Assembly (NCBI GenBank): GCA_029777095.1
Contig: JAKOTS010000092.1
Span: forward strand, 1-64,000
DNA: 64,000 nucleotides
Direction: 5' to 3'
From: Actinomycetes bacterium
GTDB lineage: Bacteria; Actinomycetota; Actinomycetes; Actinomycetales; Microbacteriaceae
Shown here piece by piece: positions 1 to 8,198 of the stretch. Within the stretch, counting starts at the first letter, position 1. Each line of letters opens with the position of its first letter. Both the position numbers and the translations under genes were made by a program. The notes beneath the pieces were generated by a model. The model did not search any database and was not told the origin of the DNA. It saw only the letters and a program-made list of their open reading frames with translations.

Positions 1-1
1 C

Positions 2-1975
2 GGCTTCGTGCCGAACGCGCCGGCGACGTCGGGCACGCGCCCGCCGCTTGCCGGCACGTTCACCGGTAGCTACGTGGTGTTTGGTTCGTTCCTTGAGACC
101 TGGCAGCCCACCGTGGGTGCGCCGGTGTCTGCGCGCAAGGCGTTTGACACGAAGTGGGGCGTGCTTGCCGCCGACATGGCGACCATCGGTGGCGACAAGG
201 CTGGCGCGATCGAGATCGCACCCGACGGCACATTCACCACGACCCTCAGCGTCAGCAAGAACGACGCTGAGGCACTCGCGGGCGGTCGTTGGGGCGTCTA
301 CACCTACCCCGGTGGCGGCGCGAAGTATGCGCCGTTTGAGACTTTCACGCCGATCACGTTCGCCGGTGCGGTGACCCCGGAACCGACCCCCGAGCCGACG
401 CCGCCGACCACCCCGCCGGCAGAGACCCTCGCGTCGGGCTCGCTCCGCTGGGGCATCTCGGCACCGTTCGCCAGCTACATCACGGGCTCGATCGCCCGCG
501 GTTCGGTGAGCGTCTCGCAGGGCGCAACTCGCGCCGGTGGCCTCTTCCAGTTCGGTCAGGCCGGAGGCTCGACCTACAACGCCGACGCGGGCGTGGGCTC
601 GGTCGGGTTCACGGGCGCCGTGCGCTACGTCGGCCACGGTGGGCTCCTGGATGTCTCGCTTGCAAGCCCCGAACTGCGCATCACGACGCCCGGATCGGCA
701 ACGCTGACCGTCATGCACGGCGGCGCACGCATCCACATCGCGAACGTGGCGCTTTCGGCGGGAAACACCACCCGTTCGGGCAACACCGTCACGATCACTG
801 GTGCCCCGACCACGCTCGCCGCGAGCGGTGTCAGCATCTTCCAGGGCAACTACCCGGCGGGCAGTGCGCTCGAACCGCTGACCGTCACGATCGGTGCACC
901 CGCGGCGGCCCCGGCCGGCGCCACCGGCACCGTTGCGTCGGCGCCCGCGCCGGCCGCGCTCCGGGCAATCCCGGCGACCGCCCCGGCGACGACGGGCATC
1001 GCGCTCGACGACGCCACCCGCGAAGCGCTCGAGAGCGGCCTCGAAGTCACCATCGTGGCGCCGGGCTTCGGTGCGGGAGAGCGCGACATTTTCGCGGTCG
1101 TCTACTCGACCCCGACCGTGCTCGATCGTGAACTCACGGCGGATGCCGACGGTGTCGTGCGCTGGACGGGCACGCTGCCGTCGGGTGTTGCCGACGGCGC
1201 GCACACGTTCACCTTCCAGGGGTCGACCGACCTCGGTGCCGAGTTCGAACTCGTTCGCAGCGCCGCCGTCGAGATCGGCTTCTGCGCGGTCACCAGCGCG
1301 AACCTGAGCTGGGGCTTCATGACGTCGTTCCGCAACTACATCGAGGGCGTGGGTGGAGGCGGCTGGGAGCTCGACGGTGTCGAATACCAGTACCCGAACT
1401 TCGTCTGGGCGCAGGGCAAAGGCTCGGTCAACCCTGCCGAGAGCGAGGGCCTCGTCGACTTCGGCGGCTCGATCCGCTTCACCGGTCACGAGGGCGCGCT
1501 CGACACGAAGCTCGCGAACGCTCGCATCGAACTCGCAGGGGCGAGCGGATACCTCGTGGTCGACGTGAGCGGAACCACGCAGTCGGGCGACGTGGTCGAC
1601 GCCGCGGCCGTGCGGTTTGCGCAGTTCGATGTGCCGAGTGGCGCGTGGGACGCGAAGACGGGCGTGCTGACGCTCGCCGACGTGCCCACCACTCTCACGA
1701 CCGAGGGTGCCGCCGCGTTCGGCAGCTACCCTGCGGGCACGGCGCTCGACCCGCTCTCTGCGACGATCACGGCGGATGCCGATTGCCTCACTCCGGCTGA
1801 AGAGCCCGAGCCGGTCGCACTTGTGACCACGCCTGATGTGACCGCAGCCGCCGAAGAGGGCGCGCCCGTCTGGCCGTGGGTTGCTGGCGGCATCGCGCTC
1901 CTGCTGATTGCAGGCGCCGCGTGGATCATCGTCGCGCGGCGACGTGCCAAGGACGATGCGACAATAGAGGTATGA
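2..1975 (+). CDS. HtaA-domain (heme-binding type) surface protein, 5' end missing
   Basis: The frame is open to the left edge, so the start and any signal peptide lie outside; the GTG at 8 is only an internal codon. Two HtaA-type modules are visible at about residues 143-300 (opening SGSLRWGISAPFASYI) and 430-610 (opening NLSWGFMTSFRNYIEG). Each carries a Tyr near its start and a VGHGG or TGHEG segment with a His. In corynebacterial HtaA, conserved Tyr and His residues bind heme, so heme capture at the cell surface is the likely role. A Pro/Thr/Glu linker precedes the first module. A single membrane segment follows at about 627-647 with a basic RRRAKDD tail, so the protein is membrane-anchored with its bulk outside. 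Its stop overlaps the next start by 4 nt (ATGA). No heme transporter is visible in the window; it may lie to the left. Confidence 0.85.
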   Translation, partial: GFVPNAPATSGTRPPLAGTFTGSYVVFGSFLETWQPTVGAPVSARKAFDTKWGVLAADMATIGGDKAGAIEIAPDGTFTTTLSVSKNDAEALAGGRWGVYTYPGGGAKYAPFETFTPITFAGAVTPEPTPEPTPPTTPPAETLASGSLRWGISAPFASYITGSIARGSVSVSQGATRAGGLFQFGQAGGSTYNADAGVGSVGFTGAVRYVGHGGLLDVSLASPELRITTPGSATLTVMHGGARIHIANVALSAGNTTRSGNTVTITGAPTTLAASGVSIFQGNYPAGSALEPLTVTIGAPAAAPAGATGTVASAPAPAALRAIPATAPATTGIALDDATREALESGLEVTIVAPGFGAGERDIFAVVYSTPTVLDRELTADADGVVRWTGTLPSGVADGAHTFTFQGSTDLGAEFELVRSAAVEIGFCAVTSANLSWGFMTSFRNYIEGVGGGGWELDGVEYQYPNFVWAQGKGSVNPAESEGLVDFGGSIRFTGHEGALDTKLANARIELAGASGYLVVDVSGTTQSGDVVDAAAVRFAQFDVPSGAWDAKTGVLTLADVPTTLTTEGAAAFGSYPAGTALDPLSATITADADCLTPAEEPEPVALVTTPDVTAAAEEGAPVWPWVAGGIALLLIAGAAWIIVARRRAKDDATIEV

Positions 1976-2403
1976 CCTCCGAGCAGCGCCCCCCGGTTGA
2001 GCACATTGAGCGACAAGCATCCGTCGACGTTTCGGTTCGTCGCTCACCGCGATACGGACGCTTCCTTCTCGTCGGTGCAATCGTTGGAGTGATTGTCGCG
2101 TTGTTCGCGGCAACCTTCACGCAGCCCACCGCCGAGGAGGTCGCCGGGCCGACACTCACCTACTCGTTTGGTGCCGTGTTTGGCTTCGGGGCGCTGCTGT
2201 TCGGCTCGATCGGGGCGCTGCTTGCGGGCCTGCTCGCCCTCCTGCTCGACCGCATTGTGGGCCGTCGCGTGCGCCCCTACACGGCCGAGCACGAGCACGT
2301 TGCCTACGACGAGCCCGAAGACGAGGAAGTAACGACCGACGCACCGGCGGCCGGATCGGATGGCGCCTCGCGCACCGATTCGGCCGGACCGGCGCAGGCG
2401 TAG
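1972..2403 (+). CDS. Small two-helix membrane protein, function unknown
   Basis: 143 residues. I chose the ATG at 1972 because it overlaps the HtaA gene stop by 4 nt (ATGA), implying translational coupling; an earlier in-frame start at 1876 would lie deep inside the HtaA gene. Two hydrophobic segments are visible, about residues 29-48 (FLLVGAIVGVIVALFAATF) and 66-92 (rich in Gly, Leu and Ala). An acidic, Ala-rich cytoplasmic-type tail follows (YDEPEDEEVTTD). I do not recognise a characterised family; similar small proteins upstream of purine genes are usually annotated as hypothetical in Microbacteriaceae. It may be coexpressed with the HtaA protein. Confidence 0.8.
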   Translation: MTSEQRPPVEHIERQASVDVSVRRSPRYGRFLLVGAIVGVIVALFAATFTQPTAEEVAGPTLTYSFGAVFGFGALLFGSIGALLAGLLALLLDRIVGRRVRPYTAEHEHVAYDEPEDEEVTTDAPAAGSDGASRTDSAGPAQA

Positions 2404-2436
2404 GCTCACGTGTCTTCGACGCCCAGAAAGCGCCGG

Positions 2437-2442
2437 TAGACT
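2437..2442 (+). promoter_or_regulatory. -10 box of purM, leaderless arrangement
   Basis: TAGACT lies 6 nt before the GTG at 2449, inside GGTAGACT. Transcription would begin at or next to the start codon, and there is no Shine-Dalgarno sequence. The same layout recurs before several other genes here. Confidence 0.55.
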
Positions 2443-2448
2443 GCTCGC

Positions 2449-3630
2449 GTGGCTACTGTCTCCCAGAATCCCTATTCTGAAGCCGGCGTCGATACCGCAG
2501 CGGGTGATCTTGCTGTCGAACTCATGAAGTCGGCAGTTCGCCGAACCCATGGGCCTGAGGTTATCGGTGGCGTTGGCGGCTTCGCTGGTCTTTTCGACGC
2601 GAGTGCTTTGCTGGGCTACCAGCATCCGCTCCTTGCCACCAGCACCGATGGTGTCGGCACCAAGGTTGCGATCGCGCAGGCGATCGACAAGCACGACACG
2701 ATCGGCATCGATCTCGTCGGCATGGTGATCGACGACATCGTCGTGGTGGGCGCGAAGCCCCTCTTCATGACCGACTACATCGCGTGCGGCAAGGTGGTTC
2801 CGCAGCGCATCGCTGACATCGTCGCGGGCATTGCGCGGGGCTGCAGCGAGACGGGCACGGCGCTCGTGGGCGGCGAGACTGCCGAGCACCCGGGCCTCCT
2901 CGGTCCGAATGACTACGACGTCGCGGGTGCCGCGACGGGTGTGGTTGAGGCATCCAATATTCTTGGCGCCGACCGCGTTCGCGCGGGCGACGTCGTGCTC
3001 GCACTCGCGAGCAGTGGGCTGCACTCCAATGGCTACTCGCTGGTGCGCCACATCATCGCCGGCGCGGGTATCGCCTACGGCGACCGGGCGGTCGACCTCG
3101 GCACCAACGGGGCAAGCTGGGGCGAATCGTTGCTCGAGCCGACCCGCCTCTACACCTCGCCGCTCCTGCGTCTGATCGACGGCATCGACGGCGGCCTGCA
3201 CGCGCTCAGCCACGTGACCGGAGGTGGCATCGCGGCGAACCTCGCCCGTGTGCTGCCGCTCGGCACTTGGGTCGACGTTGACCGTTCGACCTGGGCCCCG
3301 CCGCCCGTGTTTCAGGTGCTTGCCGAGATCGGCAAGCTCGACATCACGGCGACCGAGGGCACCTGGAACCTGGGCATCGGCTTCCTCGCCATCGTCTCTG
3401 CAGAGACGGCGACCGCAGCGACCGCGGCACTCGAGGCCGAGGGCATCGCGACCTGGCAGGTTGGCACGGTGCACGACACCGCGCTGCCGACCGATGGCGG
3501 GGCATTCGAGCAGGGCGCAAAGGGTGTTGATGGTGGCGCAGTGCGTCTCGTTGGTGCCTACAAGAACAGTGCCGCCCAGGGCGGCACGACCCAGATCAGC
3601 GACCGCGCGGCCGCAGACGGAGCAAAGTAA
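2449..3630 (+). CDS. purM: Phosphoribosylformylglycinamidine cyclo-ligase (AIR synthetase)
   Basis: 393 residues. Catalyses the ATP-dependent closure of FGAM to aminoimidazole ribotide, step five of purine synthesis, in the cytoplasm. Diagnostic segments are STDGVGTKV near residue 64, GIDLVGMVIDD, and GGETAEHPGLLGPNDYD near 142; the C-terminal AIRS domain contains HVTGGGIAANLARVLP. It is longer than the usual roughly 345 residues, mainly through a C-terminal tail after about residue 360. GTG start with a -10 box immediately ahead and no ribosome site. purF follows after 6 nt, so the two are probably cotranscribed. The order purM-purF is the reverse of what I recall for mycobacteria (purF-purM). 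Confidence 0.96.
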   Translation: MATVSQNPYSEAGVDTAAGDLAVELMKSAVRRTHGPEVIGGVGGFAGLFDASALLGYQHPLLATSTDGVGTKVAIAQAIDKHDTIGIDLVGMVIDDIVVVGAKPLFMTDYIACGKVVPQRIADIVAGIARGCSETGTALVGGETAEHPGLLGPNDYDVAGAATGVVEASNILGADRVRAGDVVLALASSGLHSNGYSLVRHIIAGAGIAYGDRAVDLGTNGASWGESLLEPTRLYTSPLLRLIDGIDGGLHALSHVTGGGIAANLARVLPLGTWVDVDRSTWAPPPVFQVLAEIGKLDITATEGTWNLGIGFLAIVSAETATAATAALEAEGIATWQVGTVHDTALPTDGGAFEQGAKGVDGGAVRLVGAYKNSAAQGGTTQISDRAAADGAK

Positions 3631-3636
3631 CACCAC

Positions 3637-5100
3637 ATGTGCGGCATCGTCGGAATGGTCGGACAGGGTCCGGTAAATCAAGACATCTACGACTCGTTGT
3701 TGCTGCTCCAGCATCGCGGCCAGGACTCCACCGGAATCGCGACGGCGGGCGAAGGTGGTGTCTTCCACATTGCGAAGGCGCGCGGCCAGGTGCGCGAAGC
3801 GTTCCGCACCCGCGACATGCGTTCACTGATGGGCAACTACGGCCTGGGGCACGTGCGCTACGCCACCTCCGGCCTCGCCGCCGGGAGTGAAGAAGAGGCG
3901 CAGCCGTTCTACGTCAACGCGCCGTACGGCATCGTGCTGGTGCACAACGGCAACCTGACGAACACGCGCGAGCTCACAAACGAGCTCTTCCACACCGACC
4001 GACGCCACCTCAACACGACCTCCGACACCGAGCTGCTCGTGAACGTGCTGGCGAACGAGTTGCAGGCGTCGATTAACGGCGTCGATCTCGACCCCGCTCA
4101 GGTCTTCCAGGCCGTCACTCGCGTGCACGAGCGCGTCGAGGGTTCCTACGCGGCGATCGCGCTGATCTCTGGCCACGGCCTCGTCGCCTTCCGTGACCCG
4201 TTTGGCATTCGCCCGCTCATCCTGGGCACGCGCCAGTGCCCGACGGGCGGCTACGAGTGGGTCGTGGCATCCGAATCTCTCGTGCTTGAGAACGCCGGCT
4301 TCGACGTCGTTCGCGATGTCATGCCCGGTGAGGCAGTGTTTGTCGACCTCGAGGGCAACCTGCACACGCAGCAGTGCTCGCCCGACGCGAAGCTCATTCC
4401 GTGCGCGTTCGAGTACGTCTACCTCGCTCGTCCCGACAGCGAGATGAACGGCATTTCGGTCTATGAGGCCCGCCTGCGCATGGGCGAGCGCCTGGCCGAC
4501 ACGATCGCAAAGCACACCGACATCGCCGACATCGACGTCGTCATGCCGATCCCCGATTCTTCACGCCCGTCGGCCATGCAGGTGGCCCGCAAGCTCGGCA
4601 TTGAGTACCGCGAGGGCTTCCACAAGAACCACTACGTGGGCCGCACCTTCATCATGCCCGGCCAGGCAGTGCGCAAAAAGAGCGTGCGCCAGAAGCTCAA
4701 CGCGATGTCGAGCGAGTTCAAGGGCAAGCACGTGCTGCTCATCGACGACTCGATCGTGCGCGGCACCACGAGCAAAGAGATCATCCAAATGGCTCGGGAT
4801 GCCGGAGCCAAGACCGTGACCTTCGCCTCGGCCGCGCCGCCCGTGCGGTACCCGCACGTGTACGGCATCAACATGCCCTCACGGCATGAGCTCATCGCGC
4901 ACGACCGCACGATCCCTGAGATTGCGGCCGTGCTCGGCGCCGACCACCTGGTGTTTCAGGAGGTCGAAGACCTCAAGGCTGCGATCATCGAGGGTTCTGA
5001 GATCGAAGACCTCGACATGAGCTGCTTCGACGGCCGCTACGTCACCGGCACCGTCACCGAGGAGTACCTCCGCTGGGTCGAGGGAACGCACACGTCGTAG
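3637..5100 (+). CDS. purF: Amidophosphoribosyltransferase
   Basis: 487 residues. Commits PRPP to purine synthesis by transferring the glutamine amide nitrogen to give phosphoribosylamine. The N-terminal nucleophile Cys directly follows the initiator Met (MCGIVGMVG), so N-terminal processing is expected. The class II glutamine amidotransferase domain contains LQHRGQDSTGIA and GLGHVRYAT. The phosphoribosyltransferase domain has the PRPP loop LLIDDSIVRGTTS near residue 370, preceded by MPIPDSSRPSA. Length is typical. It lies 6 nt after purM and converges on DUF3073. Confidence 0.97.
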   Translation: MCGIVGMVGQGPVNQDIYDSLLLLQHRGQDSTGIATAGEGGVFHIAKARGQVREAFRTRDMRSLMGNYGLGHVRYATSGLAAGSEEEAQPFYVNAPYGIVLVHNGNLTNTRELTNELFHTDRRHLNTTSDTELLVNVLANELQASINGVDLDPAQVFQAVTRVHERVEGSYAAIALISGHGLVAFRDPFGIRPLILGTRQCPTGGYEWVVASESLVLENAGFDVVRDVMPGEAVFVDLEGNLHTQQCSPDAKLIPCAFEYVYLARPDSEMNGISVYEARLRMGERLADTIAKHTDIADIDVVMPIPDSSRPSAMQVARKLGIEYREGFHKNHYVGRTFIMPGQAVRKKSVRQKLNAMSSEFKGKHVLLIDDSIVRGTTSKEIIQMARDAGAKTVTFASAAPPVRYPHVYGINMPSRHELIAHDRTIPEIAAVLGADHLVFQEVEDLKAAIIEGSEIEDLDMSCFDGRYVTGTVTEEYLRWVEGTHTS

Positions 5101-5172
5101 GCGAAGCTACGGGGCACCGCTCGTGGGGTCGTGCTCGTGGCAGAGCTCTGGGCCGCGCTGATGGCACGCAAA

Positions 5173-5202
5173 ATCGCCACCCGGGCAAGCCCGAGCGGCG
5201 AT
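5173..5202 (-). terminator. Hairpin between convergent purF and the DUF3073 gene
   Basis: Outer arms ATCGCC and GGCGAT enclose an inner CGGGC-AA-GCCCG stem. Read on the minus strand the hairpin is followed by TTTT, so it fits an intrinsic terminator for the DUF3073 gene; it may also slow transcription arriving from purF. Confidence 0.6.
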
Positions 5203-5215
5203 ACGCGATGGCGCT

Positions 5216-5404
5216 TTATACGCCCTTGGCCGGCTCGTTCTCGTCTTCGTCGGCGTATTCCGCCCACTTGTCGACGTAGAGGTCACCATCGTCCTCGGGT
5301 TGCCCGAGTTCGCGTTCAAGCGCAGATAGATTCACCGAAGGGCTATAGGACTTGAGTTCCCGAGCGATCTTCGTGTGTTTAGCCTTCTGACGGCCACGCC
5401 CCAT
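5216..5404 (-). CDS. DUF3073 family small basic/acidic protein
   Basis: 62 residues. Start set at the ATG at 5404 (MGRGRQKAKHTKIARELK), preceded by a GAGGGGG ribosome site about 8 nt upstream; a longer in-frame reading from 5488 would add 28 unrelated residues. The N-terminal GRGRQKAKHTKIARELKSY segment is the hallmark of DUF3073, an actinobacterial family of unknown function, commonly found beside purine genes. A short acidic C-terminus (YADEDENE) follows. Lies tail-to-tail with purF. Confidence 0.9.
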   Translation of the reverse strand: MGRGRQKAKHTKIARELKSYSPSVNLSALERELGQPEDDGDLYVDKWAEYADEDENEPAKGV

Positions 5405-5564
5405 GCGAGACCCCCTCACGATCAGAGCTACGGGCATTGGCAGGCCCGGCGCATCACCAACCCGGCCAAATGCCGGTAAGAGTAACATTCAGAATAGCAT
5501 GCACCCGCAGGCACTGGGCGCTCAGGCGCCCCTCGCGGCGGGACACAACAATGGGAGGCACGCC
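5405..5564. promoter_or_regulatory. Divergent promoter region between DUF3073 gene and universal stress gene
   Basis: The 160-bp spacer holds overlapping -10-like boxes facing both ways: TAGCAT at 5495-5500 for the plus strand and TATTCT (plus-strand AGAATA, 5491-5496) for the minus strand. This is the AT-richest part of the spacer. Confidence 0.4.
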
Positions 5565-6107
5565 ATGTCAGATACAGCGAACGAGCGCGACGAGTTTGTC
5601 GCGCTCCCTGAGGTCAAAGGTGCAGTCATTGTGGGCCTGGTGCCGGACTCTCCGGCTCGGGTGATGGACGAGGCGGCGCTGAACGCTCGCCTGCGCGGAG
5701 TGCCGATCGCGGTCGTGCACGTTGACGTGACGCGGTTCGTGACGTTCGACGATCCAGACGGATACGCCAATACAGCGCCGGTCGATGTCGACATCGCGGC
5801 ACGCGCACGCGAGAGCGAGTTTGTGCAGGCCCTCGCCGCCAAGCAGCTCGAGGGCTCGGGCGTCTCGTGGTCGTTCCTGCAGCTCGCGGGCGACCCGGCG
5901 CTCGCGATCAAAGAACTGGCCGAGAAGATCGACGCGTCGCTGATCGTTGTCGGCACGCGTGATCGCGGCATCGGCGAGTCGATTCGCGAGTTCTTCACTG
6001 GATCGGTGGCGGCACGCCTCGCGCACCGCCAGCGCCGCCCTGTCTTGGTGGTCCCGCGCGATTACGCGACTGAAGACGAGAAGGCGCGCGCGGCGGCCGA
6101 ACGCTAG
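5565..6107 (+). CDS. Universal stress protein (UspA-type) domain protein
   Basis: 180 residues from the ATG at 5565, which has GGGAGG about 8 nt upstream; the longer in-frame reading from 5403 runs through the divergent promoter and is rejected. Contains one Usp fold: a strand VKGAVIVGLVPDSPA at the start and the C-terminal nucleotide-loop segment VVGTRDRGIGESIREFFTGSVAARLAHRQRRPVLVVP, which fits the G-2x-G-9x-G(S/T) ATP-binding pattern of this superfamily. Role is likely stress-linked ATP or ligand sensing; the partner is unknown. Confidence 0.88.
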   Translation: MSDTANERDEFVALPEVKGAVIVGLVPDSPARVMDEAALNARLRGVPIAVVHVDVTRFVTFDDPDGYANTAPVDVDIAARARESEFVQALAAKQLEGSGVSWSFLQLAGDPALAIKELAEKIDASLIVVGTRDRGIGESIREFFTGSVAARLAHRQRRPVLVVPRDYATEDEKARAAAER

Positions 6108-6149
6108 CGAGCCCGTGGCGACTGATCGGCCCGGCGGACGTCGAGCCGA

Positions 6150-6761
6150 TCAGTCGCCGATCTTTGCGTGCAGCGATGCGGCTGCGGCATCCAAGTGCGC
6201 GATAAACGTGTCGACGGTCACGGCGTCGAGCGCGCCCCCGCGGGCGACGTGTGTGCGCAGTTCGACGCGAACGCGGGCCCGAAATTCGTTCAGCGCGGTG
6301 TCGGCACGGTGGAGCTGTGCACGCGCTGCGGCACGCGGCTCGTCACTTGGGCGTGCGGATGTGGCCGTGGTTTCGCCCGCCTCCCGCGCCGCCGCGGCGA
6401 GGTCGGCGTGGAGGCTACGCATTGCGTCTTTGACGCCCGCCCGCACCTCGTCGGCGATGAGTCGCACCGAGTCGGTGATCCCGGCCTCGATGCCGGCCAT
6501 GTCGCCAGCGCGCGCGAGCACCTCGGCCCGGCCCGCCTCGGTAATCGCGTAGACGGTCTTTCGGCCCTCGATCGCCTTGGTGACAAGCCCTTCCTCTTCG
6601 AGCTTGGCGAGGCGCGGGTAGATCGTGCCGGCGCTCGGGGTGTACGTGCCGCCCGTGCGGTCGGAGAGCGCCTGCATGATGTCGTAGCCGTGTCGCGGCC
6701 CGTCGTCGAGGAGGTTCAGCAGGTAGAGCCGAAGGTCGCCGTGGGAGAAGACGGGGGTCAT
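6150..6761 (-). CDS. PadR family transcriptional regulator
   Basis: 203 residues. The N-terminal winged helix is typical of PadR: LRLYLLNLLDDGPRHGYDIMQAL, then the recognition region TPSAGTIYPRLAKLEEEGLV and the wing RKTVYAITEAGRAEV. The C-terminal half is helical and Ala/Arg-rich, as in dimerising PadR members. Its ATG overlaps the stop of the DUF4097 gene by 4 nt (ATGA), so it is the second gene of a two-gene unit. It probably represses its own operon through the TATCGCG palindromes at 7636-7683. Confidence 0.93.
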   Translation of the reverse strand: MTPVFSHGDLRLYLLNLLDDGPRHGYDIMQALSDRTGGTYTPSAGTIYPRLAKLEEEGLVTKAIEGRKTVYAITEAGRAEVLARAGDMAGIEAGITDSVRLIADEVRAGVKDAMRSLHADLAAAAREAGETTATSARPSDEPRAAARAQLHRADTALNEFRARVRVELRTHVARGGALDAVTVDTFIAHLDAAAASLHAKIGD

Positions 6762-7609
6762 GACTGCATCTCGCCGTCGGTAGCGGGGGACCCCGTGTGC
6801 TCGGTCGGGCGCCGCAGTACCGTCAGGTCGCCAGAGACGGTGTTGACTCGCACGTCGACGAACTGGCCGCTGAGTTCGCCACTCGAGCCGGTATAGCTGG
6901 TCGTCCCGCTGCCTGAGTGCACGACGCCGTCGAGCACGATCTTGCCGCTTACGCTGCGCACGACAGAATTCGACGGGTACCCCTCCGGGAGTCTCAGTGT
7001 CGCGTTGCCGTTGACGGTGTTGATGTTCACCTGACTGATCGGGCCGTCGCTGTCGAAGAGCACGTTGCCCGAGACGGTGTCGGCGTCGGCGCGGCGCAGG
7101 GTGCCGGTCGCCGCAATGTCGCCAGAGACGCTGTTGGCGTTGAACGCGCCGTGCAGCCCGCGCACCTGCACGTCGCCGTTCACCGAGTTCACGTCGAGGT
7201 CGCCCGTGAGCCCGTCGACCAGGATGTCGCCTGAGACGGTGTTGAGCTTGGCATCGGTTGTGAAGCCGGCGATCAGCGCGCTTGCCGACACAACGCCGAG
7301 GGTGATGGCGATGTTTCGCGGCACGACGAGGCTGATGTCGGCTTTCGCGCCGCTCGAGCCGAGGCCGCGGAAGGCGGTGAGGAAGTTGTCCCAGCGCAGC
7401 TGCGGGTGATCAATTTCGAGGGCATCGCCGGTGACCTCGATGCGCAGGTCTTTCGACGTGACCGAGTGAATCTCGATGCGCGCGCCGGGCTCGTCGTGGG
7501 CAATCACATCGATCTGCCCGCCGAGCATGCTGACTTTCAACGAGCGCACGGTCTCGATATCGATCACGCGCGTCTCTCCGGGGTGGATGAGCCACTTTTC
7601 GAGGGTCAT
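6758..7609 (-). CDS. DUF4097 beta-helix type protein, partner of PadR
   Basis: 283 residues. The centre is a run of roughly 20-residue repeats carrying NTVSGD, NSVNGD, NSVSGD and DTVSGN, the hallmark of DUF4097 adhesin-like right-handed beta-helix proteins. No signal peptide or membrane segment is evident, so it is probably cytoplasmic. The family is repeatedly found next to PadR regulators; a biochemical function is not established. ATG start at 7609 with GGAGCACCTC-like purine-rich sequence ahead. First gene of the operon. Confidence 0.88.
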   Translation of the reverse strand: MTLEKWLIHPGETRVIDIETVRSLKVSMLGGQIDVIAHDEPGARIEIHSVTSKDLRIEVTGDALEIDHPQLRWDNFLTAFRGLGSSGAKADISLVVPRNIAITLGVVSASALIAGFTTDAKLNTVSGDILVDGLTGDLDVNSVNGDVQVRGLHGAFNANSVSGDIAATGTLRRADADTVSGNVLFDSDGPISQVNINTVNGNATLRLPEGYPSNSVVRSVSGKIVLDGVVHSGSGTTSYTGSSGELSGQFVDVRVNTVSGDLTVLRRPTEHTGSPATDGEMQS

Positions 7610-7635
7610 GAGGTGCTCCTAGCATCCTTGCTTCG

Positions 7636-7683
7636 TATCGCGATGTATCGCGTATGGAATTAACGATAACACGATATATCGCG
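7636..7683 (-). promoter_or_regulatory. Probable PadR operator cluster (TATCGCG palindromes)
   Basis: TATCGCGATG and an adjoining TATCGCG lie at 7636-7652, and a perfect CGATATATCG palindrome at 7672-7681 runs on into CG. Such TATCGCGATA-like sites are typical PadR targets in actinobacteria. They lie between the DUF4097-PadR pair and divergent crcB. Confidence 0.6.
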
Positions 7684-7730
7684 AGTGCAATGGGTGAAAT
7701 TTCGATTGGATGCCGAGCCCCCGCCCGCGC

Positions 7731-7736
7731 TAACGT
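7731..7736 (+). promoter_or_regulatory. -10 box of the crcB pair, leaderless arrangement
   Basis: TAACGT ends 6 nt before the GTG at 7743; no ribosome site is present. The PadR-type palindromes lie 50-100 nt upstream and might also influence this promoter. Confidence 0.45.
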
Positions 7737-7742
7737 GGAGCC

Positions 7743-8198
7743 GTGACTTCCGCCCCCTCCCCGGCCGCCGGTTTCTCCTGGCGAATCCTCGGACTCGTGG
7801 TGCTTGGCGGCGCGCTCGGGGCGATGGCGCGTGCCGCGCTGCTCGGGCCGGCAACGCTCGATCCGCTGCTCGCGGCCGGCTCGACTGCCGCGTCGCTCGC
7901 CACGACCCTGACCGTCGCGATCAACGTCGTGGGCTCGCTCGGGCTCGGTGTGGTTGTCGGGGTGATGGGGTCGCGGCATCCGCAAGCTCGCGCATTTCTC
8001 GGCACCGGCGTGCTCGGCGGCTTCACAACGTTTTCTGCGTTCGCCGTGCAGGTGGTGACGTCGACGCCGTGGCTCGCGGTGCTGCTCGCGCTCTGCACGC
8101 TGGTCTTGGGCGTGATCGCCGCGGGCGCAGGCCTGCGCATCGGGCGCGCACTGGGGCATCGACGCGGCAGCACGGATGCCCCGGAGCAGGCCGAGTGA
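7743..8198 (+). CDS. crcB: Fluoride channel CrcB/Fluc, subunit 1
   Basis: 151 residues, four hydrophobic segments. Fluc signatures are GGALGAMARA near residue 21, the pore Asn segment TVAINVVGSLGLG near 57-69, and GTGVLGGFTTFSAFAVQ near 94-109 (the conserved TTFS). Fluc proteins export fluoride passively as antiparallel dimers; two adjacent genes usually form an obligate heterodimer. GTG start with a -10 box directly upstream. It carries a charged Arg/Glu tail and overlaps the second gene by 4 nt. Confidence 0.93.
   Translation: MTSAPSPAAGFSWRILGLVVLGGALGAMARAALLGPATLDPLLAAGSTAASLATTLTVAINVVGSLGLGVVVGVMGSRHPQARAFLGTGVLGGFTTFSAFAVQVVTSTPWLAVLLALCTLVLGVIAAGAGLRIGRALGHRRGSTDAPEQAE

Noticed and set aside
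2044..3768. 574-codon minus-strand ORF
   Set aside because: It is antisense to purM, which has full family signatures; the translation is Arg/His-rich shadow sequence.
7610..7742. Fluoride riboswitch before crcB
   Set aside because: The spacer is AT-rich operator and promoter; no crcB motif fold seen.
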